Of a stretch of DNA of 64,000 nt, positions 58,951 to 64,000 are shown in pieces (the stretch's first letter is position 1; each line of letters opens with the position of its first letter). A program made the translations under genes and the position numbers. The stretch spans positions 56,735 to 120,734 of the forward strand of contig DFIX01000025.1 of assembly GCA_002371495.1 (NCBI GenBank). The letters run 5' to 3'. This stretch comes from Eggerthellaceae bacterium UBA3686. Lineage in GTDB: Bacteria; Actinomycetota; Coriobacteriia; Coriobacteriales; Eggerthellaceae. Below the pieces are notes generated by a model. It saw nothing but the letters and a program-made list of their open reading frames with translations, did not search any database and was not told where the DNA came from.

Positions 58951-59655
58951 TTATTTCTTGGGGACGTCGATTTTCCAATCGAGAATCGGCCAGTTTCGCC
59001 TCTTGGCAATCTTGGTCATGCCTGTGTTCGGCGACACGGCAAAAGGATGCTTGGCGGCGGCGAGCAGGGCCTCGTCGGAATGATGGTCGCCGTAGGCGTA
59101 CTCGAGCACCCACTTGCCCTCGCCGAATTTGCCATCGCACCAGTGTTTCAGCGCGACGAGCTTCTCTTCGCCCTCGATGGGCTTGCCGTCGACCTCGCGC
59201 GTGTAGGTGCCATCTTCAGCGACCTTCATACGTGTCGAAATCTGATGTTGGAAGGGATGCGTCTCCATTGCGCGCAGGACGATCGGCTCGAACGATGCAG
59301 ACACGACGATGACCTCGCAACCCTCTTCCGCCGCCTTGCGCATAGCCTCGTCGGCCTTGGGCCTGAACCGCTTGGCAATGTACTTGTCGTAGAACTCCGT
59401 GAGGTAACGGTCGACCTCAACCTTGGGCTTGCCCTCGAACGCCTTGAACACTTGGCCGCGCACCCAAGCCTCGTTCTGCGGAAGCTTCCATTTGTACGCA
59501 ATGCCCCAAAAGCCGATCTTAAGCGAAGTGATTGGCGAGATCTTGAACTCGAAGATTAGCCTGTTGACAAGCCAAGACGGTGATGAACCCTCGATGCTCG
59601 TATCGTCGAAGTCGAATACCGCGACTTTCGTTATGTCTGCTGCCTGCTCCTGCAT
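58951..59655 (-). CDS. HAD-IB family phosphatase (SerB-like)
   Basis: A 234-residue HAD hydrolase. Motif I is VAVFDFDDTSIEGSS with both Asp, motif II VIVVSASFEPIV, and motif III/IV EYAYGDHHSDEALLAAA. The cap and SSPSWLVNRLIFEFKISP pattern correspond to the HAD-IB subfamily, which contains phosphoserine phosphatase and lipid/CDP-choline phosphatases. A specific substrate cannot be named. There is no Shine-Dalgarno before ATG 59655; TAAAAT lies only 9 bp upstream, so transcription may start at or near the ATG (leaderless, inference). Confidence 0.9.
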   Translation of the reverse strand: MQEQAADITKVAVFDFDDTSIEGSSPSWLVNRLIFEFKISPITSLKIGFWGIAYKWKLPQNEAWVRGQVFKAFEGKPKVEVDRYLTEFYDKYIAKRFRPKADEAMRKAAEEGCEVIVVSASFEPIVLRAMETHPFQHQISTRMKVAEDGTYTREVDGKPIEGEEKLVALKHWCDGKFGEGKWVLEYAYGDHHSDEALLAAAKHPFAVSPNTGMTKIAKRRNWPILDWKIDVPKK

Positions 59656-59699
59656 AGTGGCGATATTTTACCAGATATGTATACTTTGCCCTAATCGCA

Positions 59700-59734
59700 C
59701 TCCATGTGCAAAAGGGATACTCCCCTATTTGGTA
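59700..59734. repeat. family C half palindrome C10
   Basis: GTGCAAAAGGGATACTCCCC matches one arm and centre of C8/C9-type palindromes but the right arm reads TATTTGGTATC, so it is decayed. Confidence 0.5.
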
Positions 59735-59763
59735 TCAAGCTCGCAAGATCGAGCCGATCGTCC

Positions 59764-59872
59764 GCGAAAGCGCAGGTGGGGACGTGCATCGGCTTGGCTT
59801 CGCTAACATTAGACTGTTTTAAAAGTCAGTGCTGCAGAATCGCCGATGTCACGTCCCCACCTGCGCTTTCGC
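59764..59872. repeat. family A palindromic element A9
   Basis: The arms GCGAAAGCGCAGGTGGGGAC (23 bp with GTG) and 59850-59872 pair perfectly. The core GCATCGGCTTGGCTTCGC, TAACATTAGA, spacer and AGTCAGTGCTGCAGAATCG is the A3/A4 type. Left flank TCC and right flank TACGTTG are shared with A4. Confidence 0.92.
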
Positions 59873-59949
59873 TACGTTGACAGCTAAAAGGATCCGACTC
59901 ATTTTGCCAACCTGGCCTACACCGTTGCCTACCCCTGCGCAAAACGGAA

Positions 59950-60059
59950 GCGAAAGGCCTGGTGGCGGCATGCGTGAGCGATTCTGCAGCCACTGTTCCT
60001 GTAAATACACATAGGTTAGGCGAAGCCAAGCGAACGCGTGCCGCCACCAGGCCTTTCGC
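59950..60059. repeat. family A palindromic element A10
   Basis: GCGAAAGGCCTGGTGGCGGC and its complement form the arms. The core is that of A8. It is 78 bp from A9 and, with the preceding 30 bp, nearly the same as A8. Confidence 0.9.
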
Positions 60060-60065
60060 GGCACG

Positions 60066-60100
60066 ATGCGTAAATAGGGGTGTATCCCCTTTTTACGCAT
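60066..60100. repeat. family C palindrome C11
   Basis: ATGCGTAAATAGGGG and CCCCTTTTTACGCAT around TGTATC form a palindrome with one mismatch, just after A10 and before the acyltransferase stop. On the minus strand it could end that gene's transcript, although no long T run follows. Confidence 0.7.
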
Positions 60101-60128
60101 ACGGGCAGCTATAGGCTACCCCAAATGG

Positions 60129-62957
60129 TTAGCGGATGGTGGCCTTTATGGCGTCGTGGATGAAGCCGATGTAGGCTTTGGCGCCGACTTCGTTGAGGTG
60201 GATGCCGTCTTCGTAGAAGTACTCGTCGTGCCCGGCGGAAAGGTTGTACCAATCCACCATGGCGACCACCTTCTCGTACCGATTCGTGGCATCGGCAATC
60301 GCCTGGTTGGTCTGGGCCTCCCAATCACGCGGGCAGCGAATGTTCACGAGAATAACCTTCTTGTCGTCGGGAACGACCGAGAGCATCGCGTCGATCTGCT
60401 CGGGAACCACGGCATTGTTCGTGCCCAGGCAGAACACCACGTATTCGCCTACCTGATTGGTCGCGGCGTAGTAATCGTAGGGGCTTTCCCAAATATTGCG
60501 GTTGACCAACGCGTCGCTGTGCCCATTGGGAAACACCTTGTAGAACTCGTTCTCGCAGCCGGCTGCCACGCTGTCGCCGATGAGCAGCGGCTCGTAGATC
60601 ATGCCGCCCGCATCGTTGAGGTGCACTTCGCCAAAGATCTGGTCGTAAGCGTCTTGCAGGCGCTGGAGCTCGGCCTCTTTTTGAGTCTCGTCGACATGCG
60701 AAACGATGTATTCGCTGAGCTCGCCGACAACGCCGCGATTGGCCTCCTCGGCCTGGGCACGCTGCTCGTCGGTAAGGTTTTGCGCCTGGGCCTGCACGAG
60801 CGCAAGCGTGCTCTCTGCGATGCCGGGTGCTTCTGGGGCGGCTTCTTCGGGGGATGCTGCTTGCTGCGAAGCGCCGGACGATGCGTCGGCACCGCCTGCA
60901 GACGAACCCTCTGCGCTCGGGGCATCCGAAGCCGAGGCGGAAGAGGAGAACGCCTCCTGACCATCGGAGGCAGCATCCGGCGAAAGAGCTCCTTCGCTCG
61001 ATACGGAAGCGTCGCTGGCGTCAGAGGAGGCGCTAGCCGAGGGCTGGGCGGCGGCACTGCTCTCGAGCGCAACGGGAGTACCACCCGCGATTAGCTGCTC
61101 GACAATCTGCTTGGCCGTTGCGTGCTGCTGCTCTGCCCGCTGCCGCACGTCGGCCAGAGCTTTGTCTGACCGAGCCCTTGCGGCAGAGACGAGAGTCGGC
61201 AAAACGGGCTCGGAAGGTACCTGCCCCACTGTGCCCGATTCGAAAGAAGCCGCTGGAACGCCCGATGCCGAAATGCCGCTTGCACCCAGAGATGCAGACG
61301 AAGCGCCCGAAGAGCTCTCGGCGGCTGCGACCGACGTAGCGGAAGCGGCATTAGATGACGAGCTCAACGTGCCCGCCGAGTCCGAAGCAACCGACGCAGA
61401 CCCCGTTGATGAGCCATCGCTCACCAATGCCGAAAGGCCCGCTGAAGAGGCAGCAGACGACGAGGTGGAGCTGCCGCTCGCCGACGCCGAAGCCGCGACA
61501 CCCGAGCTCTGGGCCACAGCAGACGCACTCGCATCCGATACTGCACCCGCAAATACTTCAGATGAAACCGCCGATGCACTGGTGCCAGACTGTTCAGGCC
61601 TCAGACTTACGTCTGAAGGATGGTTTGGCAAAGAGGCCGTGCTCGACGGCACCGCAGCCACGGCGATGCCCGCGCCGCACGCCAAGGCCGCGCAGATGCC
61701 GACCGTTGCAATCGTCTGAACGCGCTTGGCCTTCGGCCGCGCAGCCGCAGCGGGCGCACCCGCCCCTTTCGCACGGCGGTTGGCCCACCAAAAGCCCAAC
61801 GCACCCGAGCGGATGGGCGTCTCGACGAAGCGGTACGACAAATCCGAAACGGCGATGATGATGACCAGCTGCGAGAGGCGCACCCACCAGGGCACCTCGA
61901 CGGTCGATGCAACGTTGGTGGTGGCTAGAATTATCGGGTAATGCCACAGATACATACCGTAGCTGCGCTTGCCGATCCAGACCAAGGGCTCAAGCTGCAG
62001 AAAGCGCGCCACCCACGTATTGGGCACGACGAGCACCGCGATTAAAACCGCAGTCAGCACCGACACCAAGGCGATGCCGCCCAGGTAAGGGAACGACGTA
62101 TAGCTGTTCGTCAGCACGATGATGACCACAAGACCTGCAAGCGCGGCCACGCCGACCAGGTTGAACGCCAAGCGCTTTCCTGCCGTCCGACTCTGAACGC
62201 GCCGGTGGCCGAATATCGTCGAGGGCCACACGAGAGCCAAGAACGCGCCGATAAGCAGGCTCGAAGCGCGAGTATCGGTTCCGTAGTACACGCGGCTGGG
62301 ATCGGCGGTGGGGCTGTACAGGAACGCCATCTCGCCAATCGAAGCAACCGCCAGAACGGCGACCACGCCTGCGATGGCGCGCTTGGGCAACTTGCTCTTC
62401 AACAGGACCAATATCAGTATTGGCCACACGATGTAGAACTGCTCCTCGATGGAAAGACTCCAGTAATGGGTCAGCGGTGACGGGGCGCCCGCGGCCTCAA
62501 AATACGAGATGTCGCGGAAGATCTGCCACCAGTTGTTGACGAAGAACAGCGATGGAACCAGGTCTGCCCGCGCCTTGTCGAACAGGGTATGGTTCGCCAG
62601 CGCGCACAGCACGAGCGTTCCTGCCAAGGCCAACAGGACGGCCGGTATGATGCGTCGCACGCGCCGCATCCAGAATTTCGGCAACGAGATGGAGCCCGTG
62701 CTATCGTATTCCGCTACGAGCAGGCCGTTGATCAGGTAGCCAGAGATGACGAAGAAAACCGTGACGCCCATCAACCCGCCGGGCGCCCAGTTGAGCCCCA
62801 TGTGATAGAAGATGACGGCCAGAACGGCAAACGTGCGCAGCCCGTCGAGCGCGGCTACGTAACGCGACCCCCGCCTCCGGTGCTCCGAAGGACGCAATAC
62901 ACGATTTGCTTTATGCTGTGCCATCTGAACTGGTTTACTGCCATTCGGTATCTGCAT
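60129..62957 (-). CDS. OatA-like acyltransferase with Ser/Ala-rich linker and SGNH domain
   Basis: A 942-residue protein that would O-acetylate an extracellular glycan such as peptidoglycan. The first about 390 residues are an acyltransferase-3 membrane domain with about ten helices (YVAALDGLRTFAVLAVIFYH, GVTVFFVISGYLINGLLVAE, WMRRVRRIIPAVLL). About 300 residues of Ser/Ala/Gly/Asp-rich linker follow (roughly 430-730), containing KQIVEQLIAGGTPVA. The C-terminal SGNH domain has Ser796 in LLIGDSVAAGCENEFYKVFP, the block III Asn in VFCLGTNNAV, and Asp917/His920 in YEDGIHLNEVGAKAYIG. Start at 62957; an internal ATG at 62924 is possible. It is monocistronic, with dense family A/C repeats at its end. 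Confidence 0.9.
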   Translation of the reverse strand: MQIPNGSKPVQMAQHKANRVLRPSEHRRRGSRYVAALDGLRTFAVLAVIFYHMGLNWAPGGLMGVTVFFVISGYLINGLLVAEYDSTGSISLPKFWMRRVRRIIPAVLLALAGTLVLCALANHTLFDKARADLVPSLFFVNNWWQIFRDISYFEAAGAPSPLTHYWSLSIEEQFYIVWPILILVLLKSKLPKRAIAGVVAVLAVASIGEMAFLYSPTADPSRVYYGTDTRASSLLIGAFLALVWPSTIFGHRRVQSRTAGKRLAFNLVGVAALAGLVVIIVLTNSYTSFPYLGGIALVSVLTAVLIAVLVVPNTWVARFLQLEPLVWIGKRSYGMYLWHYPIILATTNVASTVEVPWWVRLSQLVIIIAVSDLSYRFVETPIRSGALGFWWANRRAKGAGAPAAAARPKAKRVQTIATVGICAALACGAGIAVAAVPSSTASLPNHPSDVSLRPEQSGTSASAVSSEVFAGAVSDASASAVAQSSGVAASASASGSSTSSSAASSAGLSALVSDGSSTGSASVASDSAGTLSSSSNAASATSVAAAESSSGASSASLGASGISASGVPAASFESGTVGQVPSEPVLPTLVSAARARSDKALADVRQRAEQQHATAKQIVEQLIAGGTPVALESSAAAQPSASASSDASDASVSSEGALSPDAASDGQEAFSSSASASDAPSAEGSSAGGADASSGASQQAASPEEAAPEAPGIAESTLALVQAQAQNLTDEQRAQAEEANRGVVGELSEYIVSHVDETQKEAELQRLQDAYDQIFGEVHLNDAGGMIYEPLLIGDSVAAGCENEFYKVFPNGHSDALVNRNIWESPYDYYAATNQVGEYVVFCLGTNNAVVPEQIDAMLSVVPDDKKVILVNIRCPRDWEAQTNQAIADATNRYEKVVAMVDWYNLSAGHDEYFYEDGIHLNEVGAKAYIGFIHDAIKATIR

Positions 62958-63093
62958 GGTTCGGCCATGGGAGCCTCGCCTGTTTCACAATTTCACAAGT
63001 AAGAAATAATAACTCATTACAAGTTGGAAGTTCTGAACGTGCGCGGGTTTAACATGGCTTCGTAATGGTACCCACATTTTTAAGGGGGTTCTC

Positions 63094-63969
63094 ATGACGT
63101 TTCGATTGGGATTGGCGCAGTGCCGGCATCCGCAAGACGGGAACGTGGCGGCAATGGTAGACGAATGGGCGGCGCGCGCGAAGGCGGCCGGAGTCGACTT
63201 GCTGGTGTTCCCGGAATCGCTCATGACGCCCTTCGAGCTTGACGACACAGCATTCGGCAAGGCCGCCCAACCGCTTGACGGCCCGTTCGCAACCGCCATC
63301 GACGATGTCGCGCGGAAACACGGGCTGTGGATGGTCTACACCATGAACGAAAGCGGCGCCAGCCCTTCCCTTCCAGACGATTCGGGTATGCGGGGCGAAA
63401 GCGACGACAACGATGACGTTGGCAAGCGTATGCGCCCGTTCAACACCGCCATCATCGTAGACGACAAAGGGCGCAAGCAGGCGGCGTACCGCAAGGTTCA
63501 CCTGTTCGACACCGACTTCGTGCTGGAGTCCGACAAGGTCGCGCCCGGCAGCGCCCTCTTGCAGCCCATACGCGCCCCGTTTGGGATCATTGGCATCGGC
63601 ATCTGCTATGACCTGCGCTTCCCTGAACTTGCCCGCACAGCGGCCCTGGCCGGATGCGAGCTTTTGGTGTACACATCCGCCTGGGTCGACGGGCCGCTCA
63701 AAGTGCGGCAATGGAAAACGCTTCTTGCCGCCCGCGCCATCGAGAACGAAATGTTCGTGGCGGGACTCTCGCGCTGCGACCGGGCGTTCGGTAACGCGCG
63801 GCGCGACTACGCCGGCCACAGCTGCGTTTTCGACCCGCTCGGCCGCGAAATAGCCGCCGCGGCAGGCACAGACGAGGAGCTGGTCATAGCCGATATCGAC
63901 CCCTCCGCCATCGGCACCGCCCGCGCCGCCATGCCCGTGCTCTCGCACCGTCGTCCCGACCTCTACTGA
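63094..63969 (+). CDS. nitrilase/omega-amidase family carbon-nitrogen hydrolase
   Basis: A 291-residue C-N hydrolase. The Glu-Lys-Cys triad is complete: Glu41 in LLVFPESLMTPF, Lys134 in AAYRKVHLFDTDFVLESDKV and Cys171 in GIGICYDLRFPELARTAAL. The spacing and QWKTLLAARAIENEMFVAGL and YAGHSCVFDPLGREI segments are closest to omega-amidase (Nit2/YafV) and related amidases acting on small amides such as alpha-ketoglutaramate; substrate remains inferred. An insert rich in Asp/Glu (GMRGESDDNDDVGKRM) interrupts the segment before the Lys. ATG 63094 follows AAGGGGGTTCTC. A family C palindrome starts right after its stop. Confidence 0.93.
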   Translation: MTFRLGLAQCRHPQDGNVAAMVDEWAARAKAAGVDLLVFPESLMTPFELDDTAFGKAAQPLDGPFATAIDDVARKHGLWMVYTMNESGASPSLPDDSGMRGESDDNDDVGKRMRPFNTAIIVDDKGRKQAAYRKVHLFDTDFVLESDKVAPGSALLQPIRAPFGIIGIGICYDLRFPELARTAALAGCELLVYTSAWVDGPLKVRQWKTLLAARAIENEMFVAGLSRCDRAFGNARRDYAGHSCVFDPLGREIAAAAGTDEELVIADIDPSAIGTARAAMPVLSHRRPDLY

Positions 63970-63971
63970 TG

Positions 63972-64000
63972 AAAAATGTGTAAAAAGGGTCAGACCCCTT
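63972..64000. repeat. family C palindrome C6, cut by window end
   Basis: AAAATGTGTAAAAAGGGTC and AGACCCCTT continue beyond the edge. Centre GGGTCAGACCC matches C4 and C5. It follows the nitrilase stop by 5 bp. Confidence 0.7.

Noticed and set aside
1..64000. CRISPR array, rRNA operon, intact insertion sequence or prophage
   Set aside because: No regularly spaced direct repeats, rRNA-like sequence, transposase, integrase or phage structural gene was seen; the dispersed repeats are palindromic, irregularly placed and lack spacers.

Overview
The window reads as a chromosomal segment of an anaerobic, moderately GC-rich actinobacterium of the Coriobacteriia, most likely Eggerthellaceae. This rests on the style of the proteins (Ser/Ala-rich secreted proteins, Ig-like surface protein remnant, TIR and macro-domain proteins), on the pyruvate:ferredoxin oxidoreductase / Ack / Pta fermentation genes, and on the GC-rich codon use. 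Genus and species cannot be assigned from the sequence alone. No rRNA operon, CRISPR array, prophage or intact transposase is visible.

Layout. 1-4.8 kb: the N-terminal part of nifJ (running off the left edge) diverges from ackA-pta-adk, a pyruvate-to-acetate energy module. 5.2-13.3 kb: an ABC-F ATPase, TrmL, tRNA-Val, a cysteine-protease-like protein split by a large Ser/Asp/Ala-rich insert, a lipoprotein, an unrecognised protein, a DUF308 membrane protein and the C-terminal stump of an Ig-like surface protein. 14.16-18.18 kb: a small island bounded by a 32-bp direct repeat of the 3' end of tRNA-Asn; it carries a TetR regulator and a two-gene operon (tandem Lrp-like protein plus the alpha-type half of an ADP-forming acyl-CoA synthetase) but no integrase. 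18.4-28 kb: ZIP metal transporter, phosphatase lipoprotein, TrpS, CorA with a small overlapping upstream ORF, polysaccharide deacetylase, lipid kinase and an NSS symporter. 28.3-32.9 kb: a RyR-domain protein converging on a TIR / transmembrane / beta-propeller protein, followed by a small XRE regulator. 33-44 kb: RNA m5C methyltransferase, a second C39 protease, PTS IIC, tRNA-CAT, RlmKL, RpoD and PriA. 44-48 kb: a secreted nuclease, then a macro-domain/zinc-ribbon/HTH protein downstream of a vWA protein. 48-64 kb: MetK, thioesterase, GltX, rhomboid, DUF1461, an ATP-grasp protein, a Fe-S-less MutY behind an AAA+ protein with a degenerate P-loop, a HAD hydrolase, an OatA-like acyltransferase and a nitrilase.

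The strongest unexplained signal is in the intergenic DNA. A family of about 110-bp palindromic elements (family A, ten full copies plus a half copy) has a conserved centre, while its outer arms of about 21-23 bp change from copy to copy and remain complementary to each other. A second family of about 155 bp (family B, three full copies and a remnant) shares that architecture with a different core, and a third set of short palindromes (family C) sits at gene ends. Together they fill most of the larger gaps. The arm covariation means selection or a copying mechanism acts on the fold. The other system candidates are the TIR/RyR pair, the macro/vWA pair and the two-gene operon in the tRNA-Asn island.
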